Both the position numbers and the translations under genes were made by a program. This document shows positions 27,077-35,650 of a stretch of DNA of 64,000 bases, piece after piece (the stretch's first letter is position 1; each line of letters starts with the position of its first letter). Origin of the DNA: DASZHJ01 sp035517495 (lineage in GTDB: Bacteria > Pseudomonadota > Alphaproteobacteria > ATCC43930 > CGMCC-115725); contig DATIYT010000075.1 of assembly GCA_035517495.1 (NCBI GenBank), positions 62,001 through 126,000 on the forward strand. Reading direction: 5' to 3'. The notes under the pieces were generated by a model. The model saw only the letters and a program-made list of their open reading frames with translations, was not told where the DNA came from and searched no databases.

Positions 27077-27853
27077 CTAGGCTCCGATCACCGAGGAAAC
27101 CAGGAGTTGGGTGTAGGGGTCGTGCGGATCGTCCAGCACCTGGTCGGTCAACCCCTCCTCCACCACCCGGCCCTGGCGCATCACCATCAGCCGGTGCGTC
27201 AAGAGTCGCGCCACGCCGAGATCGTGGGTCACGATCACCACCGCAAGCCCAAGGTCGCGGGCGAGCCGCCGCAGCAGGTCGAGAATGCGCGCCTGCACCG
27301 ACACGTCGAGGCCACCGGTCGGCTCATCGAGGAATACCAGGCGCGGCTTGCTCACGAGGATGCGCGCGATCTGCAGACGCTGCTGCATGCCGCCCGAGAA
27401 CAGCTCCGGCAGGTCGTCGATGCGCGCGGTATCCAGCTCCACGCGTTCGAGCCATTCGAGCGCCTCGGTTCGGATTCGTCCGTAGTGCCGGGCGCCCGCC
27501 GACATCAGCCGCTCGCCCACATTGGCGCCGGCGCTCACGGTCATGCGAAGCCCGTCGCGGGGATTCTGGTGCACGATGCCCCATTGCGTGCGCATCAGAA
27601 ACCGCCGCCGCGCCTCGCTCATGCGATGCACATCGAGGAATCCATCCTGAAGGTCGCGGAATTCGACGGTGCCGGAACTGGGCTCGATCTCGCCTGCAAG
27701 GCAGCGCAGCAGCGTTGTCTTGCCGGAACCCGATTCGCCGACCACGCCCAAGACCTCGCCGGGCCAAAGCCCGAACGACACGTCTCGGCAAGCCTCGATG
27801 CGGCCATAGCTCTTGCCGAGCCCGCTCGCGCGCAGCAGCGGCGCTTCGCTCAT
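27077..27853 (-). CDS. phnK: C-P lyase subunit PhnK (ABC-type ATPase)
   Basis: ATPase-like protein of 258 residues that docks on PhnJ in the C-P lyase core complex. Walker A GESGSGKTT, signature FSGGMQQRLQIARIL, Walker B LVFLDEPTGGLD. ATG 27853 overlaps the phnJ stop (ATGA); the longer frame to 28000 would overlap phnJ and is rejected. Confidence 0.94.
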   Translation of the reverse strand: MSEAPLLRASGLGKSYGRIEACRDVSFGLWPGEVLGVVGESGSGKTTLLRCLAGEIEPSSGTVEFRDLQDGFLDVHRMSEARRRFLMRTQWGIVHQNPRDGLRMTVSAGANVGERLMSAGARHYGRIRTEALEWLERVELDTARIDDLPELFSGGMQQRLQIARILVSKPRLVFLDEPTGGLDVSVQARILDLLRRLARDLGLAVVIVTHDLGVARLLTHRLMVMRQGRVVEEGLTDQVLDDPHDPYTQLLVSSVIGA

Positions 27854-28728
27854 GGCATACCCTTCTCCGCCGAAGCGGCGCGGCGCTTTTCGCAATAGTC
27901 GGTGTCGGAGCAGCAGAAGAGCCGTCCGCCCTTGTCGTCGGTCACCACTTCGTCCAGGTAGCTGTCGGTCGCACCGCAGAGATCGCAGGGACGATCCCAC
28001 TTCTCGACCGTGAACGGGTGATCGTCGAAATCGAGGCTCTTGACGCGCGTATAGGGAGGGATCGCGTAAATCCGCTTCTCGCGCCCGGCCCCGAACAACA
28101 GCAGGGCTGGATTGCGATCGAGCTTGGGATTGTCGAATTTCGGGATCGGCGACGGGCTCGAGACATAGCGGCCGTGCACCTCGATTGGATAGTCGTAAGA
28201 CTGCGCGATGCGGCCGTATTGCGCGATGTCCTCGTAGAGATCGACCTGCATGAGCCCGTAGTCGGCGAGCGCGTGCAGTTTCAAGGTCTCGGTCTCGCGC
28301 GGCTCGAGCCAGCGCAGCGGTTCCGGGATTGGCACTTGAAACACCAGGATTTGCCCCTCGCGGAGCGGCGTCTCGGGAATGCGGTGACGGGTCTGGATCA
28401 CCGTCGCTTCCTCGGTGCGCGTGGTGGTCGCGACGTCAGCGGTCTTTGCGAAGAGGCGGCGGATATTGACGGCGTTGGTGGTGTCGTCCGCACCCTGGTC
28501 GATCACCTTTAGCACGTCGTCGGCGCCCAGGATCGACGCCGTCACCTGAATGCCGCCGGTGCCCCAGCCGTAAGGGAGAGGCATTTCGCGGCTCGCAAAC
28601 GGCACCTGATGCCCCGGCACCGCCACCGCCTTCAAGAGCGCGCGGCGGATCATTCGCTTGGTCTGCTCGTCGAGGTAGGCGAAGTTGTGCGCCCGCGACG
28701 GCAACGCCTGAGTGGCGAGTGCGGTCAT
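27850..28728 (-). CDS. phnJ: C-P lyase catalytic subunit PhnJ (radical SAM)
   Basis: PhnJ cleaves the C-P bond of ribose-1-alkylphosphonate 5-phosphate, giving an alkane and the 1,2-cyclic phosphate. In this 292-residue protein the cluster ligands follow the PhnJ pattern C-x2-C-x21-C-x5-C near residues 248-280 (CDLC ... CSDTDYC), and the radical Gly equivalent of E. coli Gly32 is Gly39 (AVPGHQVPF). The conserved AYLDEQTKRMIRRA and PMPYGWGTGG-like stretch are present. Catalytically complete as far as can be seen. Overlaps phnI and phnK by four bases each. Confidence 0.97.
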   Translation of the reverse strand: MTALATQALPSRAHNFAYLDEQTKRMIRRALLKAVAVPGHQVPFASREMPLPYGWGTGGIQVTASILGADDVLKVIDQGADDTTNAVNIRRLFAKTADVATTTRTEEATVIQTRHRIPETPLREGQILVFQVPIPEPLRWLEPRETETLKLHALADYGLMQVDLYEDIAQYGRIAQSYDYPIEVHGRYVSSPSPIPKFDNPKLDRNPALLLFGAGREKRIYAIPPYTRVKSLDFDDHPFTVEKWDRPCDLCGATDSYLDEVVTDDKGGRLFCCSDTDYCEKRRAASAEKGMP

Positions 28729-29831
28729 TCCGCCGCCTCCGTGAGGTTGGGCTTGCGCTCGCTATCCCACTCCCGCCGCATGGCGCGAACCAGCACCAGC
28801 TCGGACTGAAAATCGACGTAGTGCGGCAGCTTCAAGTGCTGGACGAAACCCGAGGCCTCGACGTTATCGCTGTGCGAGAGCACGAATTCCTCGTCCTGCG
28901 CGGGCGCCGTCCGGGCTTCGCCCAGTTCGCGCGCGCGGAGCGCCCGGTCGACCAACGCCATCGCCATTGCCTTGCGCTCGGCGGCGCCGAAAGCGAGGCC
29001 ATAGCCGCGCGTGAATTGCGGCGGCGCCGTGTCGGTTCCCCGAAATTGGTTCACCATGTCGCATTCGGTAACAGTAATTTCCGCGATCTCGATCGGGAAG
29101 CCGAGTTCGGGCGGCACATATTCGACGCCGACCGTGCCCATGCGAATTTCGCCGACGAAAGGATGGGTGTGGCCGTAGCCGCGCTGGGTCGAGTATCCCA
29201 TCGCCAACAGGAAGCCCTCATCGCCGCGCGCCAGGTTTTGCAGGCGAAGCGCCCGCTCGGCCGGAAAGGCGAGCGGCATTTGGGTCAGATCGGGAACCGG
29301 CGCCTGCGCCACATGCGTCGGCGCGGCCTCGATCAGCCCTTCGCGCCCCAGCAGGTCGGCGACGCGCGGCACAGCCGCCTCGGGCTCCGCGGGCGCCGAT
29401 TCCGCCGCGGGTTTCGCGCTCGCGGTCTCCGCGAGTTCGAAATCCAGCAGACGGTGAGTGTAATCGAATGTGGGTCCCAAGACCTGCCCGCCCGGCACAT
29501 CCTTGAAGGTGGCGGAAATGCGCCGCTGCAGCAGCATGCGGGCGGTCTCGACCGGAAGCGCGTCGCCCAAACGCGGCAGGGTTGTGCGATAGGCGCGCAG
29601 CAGGAAGATCGCCTCGATCAGATCGCCGCGCGCCTGCTTGATCGCGAGCGCCGCCAGCGTGCGGTCATAGAGCGCGCCCTCGTTCATCACCCGATCGACC
29701 GCGAGGGTGAGCTGCTGTTGAATCTGCGCGAGGCTCAGCTCAGGCACGGCCGGATCGCCGCGCCGAGTCTCCGCCACCAGCCGCTCGGAATTGGCGATCG
29801 CCTTCTCGCCGCCTTTGACCGCGACATACAT
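28725..29831 (-). CDS. phnI: C-P lyase subunit PhnI (nucleosidase)
   Basis: Core-complex subunit of 368 residues that displaces adenine from ATP with phosphonate. Recognised by the start MYVAVKGGEKAIANSE, the GYGHTHPFVGEIR motif near 222, and DHQ-like C-terminal pattern LKLPHYVDFQSEL. Overlaps phnJ (ATGA) and follows phnH by three bases. Confidence 0.95.
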   Translation of the reverse strand: MYVAVKGGEKAIANSERLVAETRRGDPAVPELSLAQIQQQLTLAVDRVMNEGALYDRTLAALAIKQARGDLIEAIFLLRAYRTTLPRLGDALPVETARMLLQRRISATFKDVPGGQVLGPTFDYTHRLLDFELAETASAKPAAESAPAEPEAAVPRVADLLGREGLIEAAPTHVAQAPVPDLTQMPLAFPAERALRLQNLARGDEGFLLAMGYSTQRGYGHTHPFVGEIRMGTVGVEYVPPELGFPIEIAEITVTECDMVNQFRGTDTAPPQFTRGYGLAFGAAERKAMAMALVDRALRARELGEARTAPAQDEEFVLSHSDNVEASGFVQHLKLPHYVDFQSELVLVRAMRREWDSERKPNLTEAAE

Positions 29832-29834
29832 GAG

Positions 29835-30428
29835 CTAGACCTCCGCCTTGATACTGCGCGGCAGCGCCGCGATCGCGCGCGGGCTCGCGAAAACGAGATC
29901 GACGCCCAGCGGAAAGAGTGCCGCATTGGCGCGCCATTGGGTCCAGAACGAGGGCGCAAGGCCGCGCACCGCAAAACTGCGTTCGCTTTCGATGCCGGGG
30001 CCCTTAAGCCGAACCGGCTCGGCGCCGTCGAAACCCGCGACCTGCACGATCGCCGTGGTTGAGCGCTCCGGCGCCTCGGGTGTGCCGATTGAGAACGCAT
30101 CGAGGCGGAGCGCCTCCGCGTCGCCGATCAGCGCAAACGACGCACTTGCGGGATCGGTCGTGAGCGGCGCGCCGCAGTGGAACCGAAGAAATTGGCGCAC
30201 GCCCTCGCCATCCAAAACGCCATCGAGAAACACGGTGGTGCCGTGATCGAGCAGCGTGAGCGCGAGCGCCGCCGCGCTGGGGAACAGCGGCGAGGGCGGC
30301 CTCAGTTTCGCGTCGAACGCCACCACGCGGCCCGGATGTGCAAAGGCCTCCAGCGCGCGACGGAACACGCGCTGCACATCGTGCACCGCATCCTCAAAGC
30401 CGGGAGCGATTTCCGCGGCGATGCTCAT
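29835..30428 (-). CDS. phnH: C-P lyase subunit PhnH
   Basis: Core-complex subunit of 197 residues related to PLP-enzyme folds but without cofactor. PhnH signature stretches include ALTLLDHGTTVFLDG and the C-terminal LFPLGVDLVFAS. Overlaps phnG by four bases. Confidence 0.94.
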   Translation of the reverse strand: MSIAAEIAPGFEDAVHDVQRVFRRALEAFAHPGRVVAFDAKLRPPSPLFPSAAALALTLLDHGTTVFLDGVLDGEGVRQFLRFHCGAPLTTDPASASFALIGDAEALRLDAFSIGTPEAPERSTTAIVQVAGFDGAEPVRLKGPGIESERSFAVRGLAPSFWTQWRANAALFPLGVDLVFASPRAIAALPRSIKAEV

Positions 30429-30877
30429 CCTCCGGTCTCCCGCGCCACGGTAAAGAAATCGACCCGGGTCGCCGCCGCGCGCGACGCCGTCGCGCGCCGA
30501 TGCCGCACCGCGGCCTTTTCAAGCGGGCGAATCACCTGGCGCTCGACCGCGGCGGAGTGCGCTTCCGTTTGCAAAAGCGCGTCACAGAGCGCCGCCAGCT
30601 CGGCGTGCCGAGGATTGGAGCCGCCGACGTAGCCGTGTCCGACGGTCCGATCCTCCAGCAGCACCGAGCAGCGGGTCATCGTCATCTCGCCGAAATTGAA
30701 GGGCGCGCCGGTGCCCCCGGCGCGACCGCGCAGCATCACCAGGCCAGTCTCGGGTGGGCGCAAATGACGAAAGCGCGGAGCGAGCCCGAGCGATTGCCAG
30801 CACTGATCGAGGGTCGCCAAGTCAGCCTTCGCGAGCACGCCAAGCGCGTGTCGCCGCACTTCCGCCGAGACCGCCAT
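30425..30877 (-). CDS. phnG: C-P lyase subunit PhnG
   Basis: Small core subunit of 150 residues. PhnG features: LRPPETGLVMLRGRAGGTG and FNFGEMTMTRCSVLL, then GHGYVGGSNPRHAELAALCDA. First of the phnGHIJKLM block, 77 bases after the phnE stop. No phnF regulator is found next to it. Confidence 0.94.
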   Translation of the reverse strand: MAVSAEVRRHALGVLAKADLATLDQCWQSLGLAPRFRHLRPPETGLVMLRGRAGGTGAPFNFGEMTMTRCSVLLEDRTVGHGYVGGSNPRHAELAALCDALLQTEAHSAAVERQVIRPLEKAAVRHRRATASRAAATRVDFFTVARETGG

Positions 30878-30954
30878 GATATGGCTCCTCTGGAACCATT
30901 TTCCGCCCGAATAAATAACAGTTCGGCGCGGAAAATACGAACCATTTCAATAAA

Positions 30955-31779
30955 TTATAATACCCGCCGCCGCAGCGCCGCGGAGATTCGCTCCGCGCTC
31001 ATCACTAGCACGAAGGTGATGATCAATAGAAGAGAGACGGTGCGGTACTGGAACAGGCTCATGGCAGTCAGGAGCTGGAACCCGAGGCCGCCGGCGCCGA
31101 CGAAACCCAGTACCAGCGAGGAGCGCAAATTCTCGTCGAATCGGTAGAGACCGATGCCGAGCAGCGACGGCGCGACGGACGGTACCACGGCATGCGTGAA
31201 GACCTGGAGCCGGCTCGCGCCCGTCAAAGTCAGCGCCTCGACGGGACCCATGTCCATGTCTTCGATCACCTCTGAAAAGAGCCGGCCCAGCATGCCGATC
31301 GAATGCATGGCGATGCCGCACACGCCGGGGAACGGTCCCAACCCCACCGCCGTCACGAAGAGCAGCGCCCAGACCAGGTCCGGAACCGAGCGACAATAAG
31401 CGATGATGCCGCGCGCGAGATAGTAGAGCGGCAGCGCCGGCGTGACGTTGCGCGCGCCCAAAATGGCGAGCGGCAATGCCATCACGATACCAGCCACCGT
31501 GCCGACCAGCGCGATGTCCACGGTCTCCAAGGTGGGCCACAACATCTGGGAGAAATGACTGAAGTCTGGCGGGCTGGCGCGACGAAGGAAATCCGCCGGG
31601 CCGTGCGGACTGGTTATGAGGTCCAGCGGCCGGACATCGGCCACGATCAGCGCCTGGATGAAGATTCCGAGCAACACCAGCGAAATCGTGAGCACCAGCA
31701 TGAATTTGAGCGCGCGCTTCTGTGAGCCGGCACCGATTTCGGTGCGGGAGATTTCGGCAATGAAGGCTTGGGATTTCAT
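30955..31779 (-). CDS. phnE: Phosphonate ABC permease PhnE
   Basis: Inner-membrane permease of 274 residues with six helices. The family motif YCRSVPDLVWALLFV and the C-terminal GFVGAGGLGFQL are clear. ATG 31779 overlaps the phnC stop; the longer upstream frame is the shadow of phnC. Works with PhnC and PhnD in phosphonate uptake. Confidence 0.95.
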   Translation of the reverse strand: MKSQAFIAEISRTEIGAGSQKRALKFMLVLTISLVLLGIFIQALIVADVRPLDLITSPHGPADFLRRASPPDFSHFSQMLWPTLETVDIALVGTVAGIVMALPLAILGARNVTPALPLYYLARGIIAYCRSVPDLVWALLFVTAVGLGPFPGVCGIAMHSIGMLGRLFSEVIEDMDMGPVEALTLTGASRLQVFTHAVVPSVAPSLLGIGLYRFDENLRSSLVLGFVGAGGLGFQLLTAMSLFQYRTVSLLLIITFVLVMSAERISAALRRRVL

Positions 31780-32519
31780 GCGGCTCTCTGAGTGTAGAGG
31801 GTGGAAATATCGAGGCGCTGCGCGTCGGCTGCCGGGAGGTCGAACTCGATCGAGCCATCCTTGATGCCGATGACGCGATCGGCATAGCGGAACGCAAGCT
31901 CGGGCTGGTGCAGCACGCAAATTACCGCGAGCTTGTCCTGGCTCGCGAGCCGGCGCAGCAGACGCATGATCTCTTCGGCGGCTTCCGGATCGAGGCTTGC
32001 CACGGGCTCGTCCGCGAGCAACACCTTGGGCTTCTGCGCCAGGGCGCGGGCGATCGCGCAACGCTGGGCCTGACCGCCCGACAGCGTACTTGCGCGCTGC
32101 GCCCAGAGATCTTGCAGCGACACCTCGGCGAGGTAGTGGTGCGCCGCCTCCAATTCGTCGGCCGGCAACAGGCCGAAGCGGCTGCGCCACCCGCCGATCC
32201 GGCCGAGCGCGCCGCAGGCGACGTTGGCGAGCACGCTGCGGCGTTTCACCAGATTGCCATGCTGCGAGATCATGGCGAGCGCCGTCCGCGCTTGGCGAAG
32301 ATCGCGACCCCGCAATCGCGTCATGTCGTGGTCGGCGACGCGGACCGCGCCTTCCGTCGGATCGATCAGCCGCGCCACGCAGCGCAGCAGGGTCGACTTG
32401 CCGCTGCCGTTGCTGCCCAGCACGATAACGAACTCGCCAGCCTCGACCTTCAGATTGGCTCTACGGAGCGCGACCCTGCCCGTCGGGTACCGCTTTGAGA
32501 GATTCGTTACCTCGAGCAT
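31776..32519 (-). CDS. phnC: Phosphonate ABC ATPase PhnC
   Basis: ATPase of 247 residues: Walker A GSNGSGKST, signature LSGGQAQRCAIARAL, Walker B VLLADEPVASLD. The typical PhnC Q-loop stretch AMISQHGNLVKRRSV is present. Lies 30 bases after phnD and overlaps phnE. Confidence 0.95.
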   Translation of the reverse strand: MLEVTNLSKRYPTGRVALRRANLKVEAGEFVIVLGSNGSGKSTLLRCVARLIDPTEGAVRVADHDMTRLRGRDLRQARTALAMISQHGNLVKRRSVLANVACGALGRIGGWRSRFGLLPADELEAAHHYLAEVSLQDLWAQRASTLSGGQAQRCAIARALAQKPKVLLADEPVASLDPEAAEEIMRLLRRLASQDKLAVICVLHQPELAFRYADRVIGIKDGSIEFDLPAADAQRLDISTLYTQRAA

Positions 32520-32549
32520 GGATCGCGCGCCGTTCCGTGCGCAGGCGTG

Positions 32550-33455
32550 CTAGTCGAGCTTATTAAGATCGATATTCAGCGTCGAGACGAGGTCGCGGAT
32601 GCCGTTGTAGGCTTCGTCGGTCTGTGGAACGAACCGGCTTCCGCCGAGGCCCATAATCTTGCGATCGTCCTCGGGCAGCTTTGAAAGATCGAGATTCTGA
32701 AGGGCCGCGGTCAACCGCTTCTTGAAACCATCCGGAAGATCGCCGCGCACCGTAATCGGATCGGTCGGGATCGGATCGGACTTCCAGAGGAAGACCACAA
32801 CACCCTCCTTGTATTGGCCCCGCTGCTTCGCCGATTCGACCTGCTCGCTGTTCAGCTCGCCGGCATCGACCTTGTGATTGTAGATCGCCTCGAAGGAGGA
32901 GGTATGGCTGCCGGCATAAATTCCCTTCACGTCCTTGTCGGGATCGAGACCGGCCTTGCGCAGGCCAAGCGCGGGAAAGAGGTGACCTGAGGTCGAGGCC
33001 GGGTCGGAGAAGGCAAAGGTATGACCGCGGATTTCAGCCACGGTCGTGATGCCTGATCCCGGCCAGGTCACGATGCTGGCCCAATAACTGTCCGGCTTGC
33101 CTTCGGCATTGCTGAAGGCGGCAACGGCTTCCGCCTTCGCGACCTGATGCGCGAGCACATAGCCGAGCGGGCCGAACTCGCCCACCTCGAGCTTGCCGAC
33201 CCGCATCGCCTCGATCTCGGCGTTGTAGTTGGTGGTAACGAAGATCTGGACGTCGCAGCCGATCGCGTCCGCCAGCACCTTGCCGATGTGGTCGTAGATC
33301 GGCACCAGCTTCGCTGAGGTGTCGTAGGGCTCGACGCCGAAACGCACCGTACCGCCATTGGGGCAATCGGCCGCCGCCGCAAACGATGCCGCGGGCGCCA
33401 GGGCGCACGCAGCCGCAAACGCGAATGCCGATATTGCGGAAAGACGCAAGCGCAT
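32550..33455 (-). CDS. phnD: Phosphonate-binding protein PhnD
   Basis: Periplasmic binding protein of 301 residues with a Sec signal ending near ASFAAAA. The family core GTVRFGVEPYDTSAKLVPIY and FVTTNYNAEIEAMRVGKLEVG is present, with the SDPASTSGHLFP ligand loop near residue 155. ATG 33455 has a GGAGGGG ribosome site. First gene of the phn cluster. Confidence 0.94.
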   Translation of the reverse strand: MRLRLSAISAFAFAAACALAPAASFAAAADCPNGGTVRFGVEPYDTSAKLVPIYDHIGKVLADAIGCDVQIFVTTNYNAEIEAMRVGKLEVGEFGPLGYVLAHQVAKAEAVAAFSNAEGKPDSYWASIVTWPGSGITTVAEIRGHTFAFSDPASTSGHLFPALGLRKAGLDPDKDVKGIYAGSHTSSFEAIYNHKVDAGELNSEQVESAKQRGQYKEGVVVFLWKSDPIPTDPITVRGDLPDGFKKRLTAALQNLDLSKLPEDDRKIMGLGGSRFVPQTDEAYNGIRDLVSTLNIDLNKLD

Positions 33456-33755
33456 GGGTTCCCCTCCGTTATGAATGATTTTCGCGGCGGGCGACGGCAC
33501 CGACGGAGCCGCGCCTCATCGCGCCCGAACCCTAGTGAGCCACCGTGACGCGATGTTTGCGATTTGATGACACTTGCGTTGCAGGGTGCAGTGCCGCAGC
33601 AATTCCTATCGCTTATGGCACACATTAAATACTAGATAGGGTATGCGCAGTCTCCCCATGCATGCGACCCATGAAGCTCCTGCGCTTGCGCTCCAATGCT
33701 CAATGAACGATGATTCACAACAATTTGAACCCCACTTAGGCGAGAAGTTGCGGGA
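33456..33755. promoter_or_regulatory. Divergent region between phnD and MFS exporter
   Basis: About 300 bases that must hold the promoters of both the phn operon and the MFS gene. A single PHO-like half-site (GTGTCAT on the minus strand, near 33567-33573) is present, but the partner half-site is poor. I cannot assign -35/-10 boxes with confidence. Confidence 0.4.
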
Positions 33756-34985
33756 ATGGCGAGTATAACCGAGGCGGCAGGGGCGCCGCGCGCGAGCGAT
33801 GCGCGCGTGATTGGGCTGGTGAGCGCCGCACACTTCATGAGCCACGTCTATATCCTGACGCTGCCGCCGCTGTTCGCGTATGTGCAGAAGGACTACGGGG
33901 TGAGCTACGGCGAACTTGCCCTGGCGCTGGCCGCATTCAACACCGTCTCGGCGACGCTGCAGGCGCCCGCGGGATTCCTGGTGGACCGCTGGGGGCCCGA
34001 CCGGCTGCTGATCGGCGGACTGACACTGGGCGCGCTCGCGCTCGCCGGCGCGGCGTTCGTTCCCTTTTATTGGGCGCTGGTTATCTTCTTTGCGTTGGGC
34101 GGTCTCGCCAACACCGTGTTCCATCCCGCGGACTACTCGATCCTCGCGCATTCGATCGCCGCCAAGCGCATCGGCACGGCATTTTCGATCCACACGTTTT
34201 CGGGCCTGCTCGGCACCGCCGCGGCGCCGGTTACGATGCTGACCACCGCGTGGCTCTGGGGGTGGCGCGGCGCTTTCCTTGCTGTCGCCGCGGTTGGTCT
34301 CATGGTATCGCTGGTGCTAATCGCCGATCGGCGCGTGCTGGCGGCGGCGCATGCCGCGCGCAAGCAGCGCTCGGCCGGCCTTTCGGCGCGCGAAAGCTGG
34401 CGCCTGCTGCGCTCGCCGGTAATCCTCAGGAACCTGCTCTTCTTCCTGTTGCTGGCGCTCTGCAGCAGCGGCATGTGGAGCTTCACCATCGTGGCGCTGG
34501 GTGCGCTCTACGGGACCCCGCTTTCGATCGCGAGCACGGCGCTGACCATCTATCTGGTGATGGCGGCGCTAGGGGTATTGGCGGGTGGCTTCATCGCCGA
34601 CCGAACCCGTCGCCATGCGTTCGTCGCCGCGTCGGGCTTGGCCGTCGGTGCCGTGGCGATCTTCGCGGTCGCGACCATCGGCTACAACATCTGGTTTCTG
34701 ATCCCCGCGATGATAGTGGCGGGGCTTACAAACGGCGTCATTCAGCCGTCGCGCGACATGATCGTGCGCTCGGTGACGCCACCCGGCTCCGTCGGCAAGG
34801 TATTCGGCTTCGTCACCGCCGGCTTCAACATCGGTGGCGTCGTCGGACCGCTGGTCTACGCCTTCATGATGGACCACGGAATGCCGCGCGCCGTGTTCCT
34901 GACGGTGGCGGCGCTGGGCTTGGTCTCGCTTGCAACCATAATGATGCCCGCGGGCCGCGTCGCGGCCGCGGTGCCGGCAGAGTGA
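33756..34985 (+). CDS. MFS transporter, fosmidomycin-resistance (FSR) type
   Basis: Inner-membrane protein of 409 residues with about 12 helices. The stretch GGLANTVFHPADYSILAHS and IHTFSGLLGTAAAP near residue 125-155 are characteristic of FSR-type exporters, which pump out the phosphonate drug fosmidomycin and other compounds. It is divergent from the phn operon. Its placement suggests a link with phosphonates, but the physiological substrate is not known. Confidence 0.85.
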   Translation: MASITEAAGAPRASDARVIGLVSAAHFMSHVYILTLPPLFAYVQKDYGVSYGELALALAAFNTVSATLQAPAGFLVDRWGPDRLLIGGLTLGALALAGAAFVPFYWALVIFFALGGLANTVFHPADYSILAHSIAAKRIGTAFSIHTFSGLLGTAAAPVTMLTTAWLWGWRGAFLAVAAVGLMVSLVLIADRRVLAAAHAARKQRSAGLSARESWRLLRSPVILRNLLFFLLLALCSSGMWSFTIVALGALYGTPLSIASTALTIYLVMAALGVLAGGFIADRTRRHAFVAASGLAVGAVAIFAVATIGYNIWFLIPAMIVAGLTNGVIQPSRDMIVRSVTPPGSVGKVFGFVTAGFNIGGVVGPLVYAFMMDHGMPRAVFLTVAALGLVSLATIMMPAGRVAAAVPAE

Positions 34986-34995
34986 TAGCGCGGCG

Positions 34996-35547
34996 CTACC
35001 AGCGCCGCGTCACGCCCGCGACTTCGCTCTGTTTGGCGGGGCCGGGGATCGCCACCGAACCCAGATAGATGAACCCGACGATGGTGTCGCCCTCGGCGAT
35101 GCCGAGCTCGCGCTTGACCTCGGGATCGTAGGCTGCGGAGCCGGTGCGCCAGAAAGCGCCGAGGCCGAGCGCGTGGGCCGCCAACATCATGTTCTGCGCG
35201 GCCGCCCCCGCCGCCACCACCTGTTCCACGTCGGGCACCTTCGGATTCTCCTTGACCGCGGCCGAGACCACGATTACCAGCGGCGCGCGCAACGGTTTTT
35301 TCCGTTCGGCATCGAGCTTGCCTTGCGGAGCCTCGGGCTCGCGCCGCTTCAGCGAGCGAGCCATCACCTCGCCGAAGCGCTGCCGAGCCTCGCCTTCAAT
35401 CAGCAAGAAGCGCCAGGGCTGCATGCGGCCATGATCGGGCGCCCGCGCCGCGGCGGCGAGGATCGCCTGCAACTGCTCAACCGTGGGTCCGGGCTCACCG
35501 AGCTGTGCCGGCGATACACGGTTGGTAATGATCTCGATCGCGTCCAT
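34996..35547 (-). CDS. Nitroreductase family protein, YdjA-like
   Basis: FMN-dependent reductase of 183 residues. Start MDAIEIITNRVSPAQLGEP, then ARAPDHGRMQPWRFLLIEG and NMMLAAHALGLGAFWRTG are typical of the small YdjA-type nitroreductases. Convergent with the MFS gene (10-base gap). Physiological substrate unknown. Confidence 0.9.
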   Translation of the reverse strand: MDAIEIITNRVSPAQLGEPGPTVEQLQAILAAAARAPDHGRMQPWRFLLIEGEARQRFGEVMARSLKRREPEAPQGKLDAERKKPLRAPLVIVVSAAVKENPKVPDVEQVVAAGAAAQNMMLAAHALGLGAFWRTGSAAYDPEVKRELGIAEGDTIVGFIYLGSVAIPGPAKQSEVAGVTRRW

Positions 35548-35650
35548 CGCTTCCTCACATCAAACAGTCAAAAATCATACCGCAGCGCGCCATCCTCAAC
35601 CATCCCCAAAGGACACAGATGAACAGGAGGACGCTGCATCAGCAATACAT

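Noticed and set aside
33560..33600. PHO box in front of phnD
   Set aside because: Only one half-site (GTGTCAT, minus strand) is good; the second half 11 bases on matches two of seven positions.
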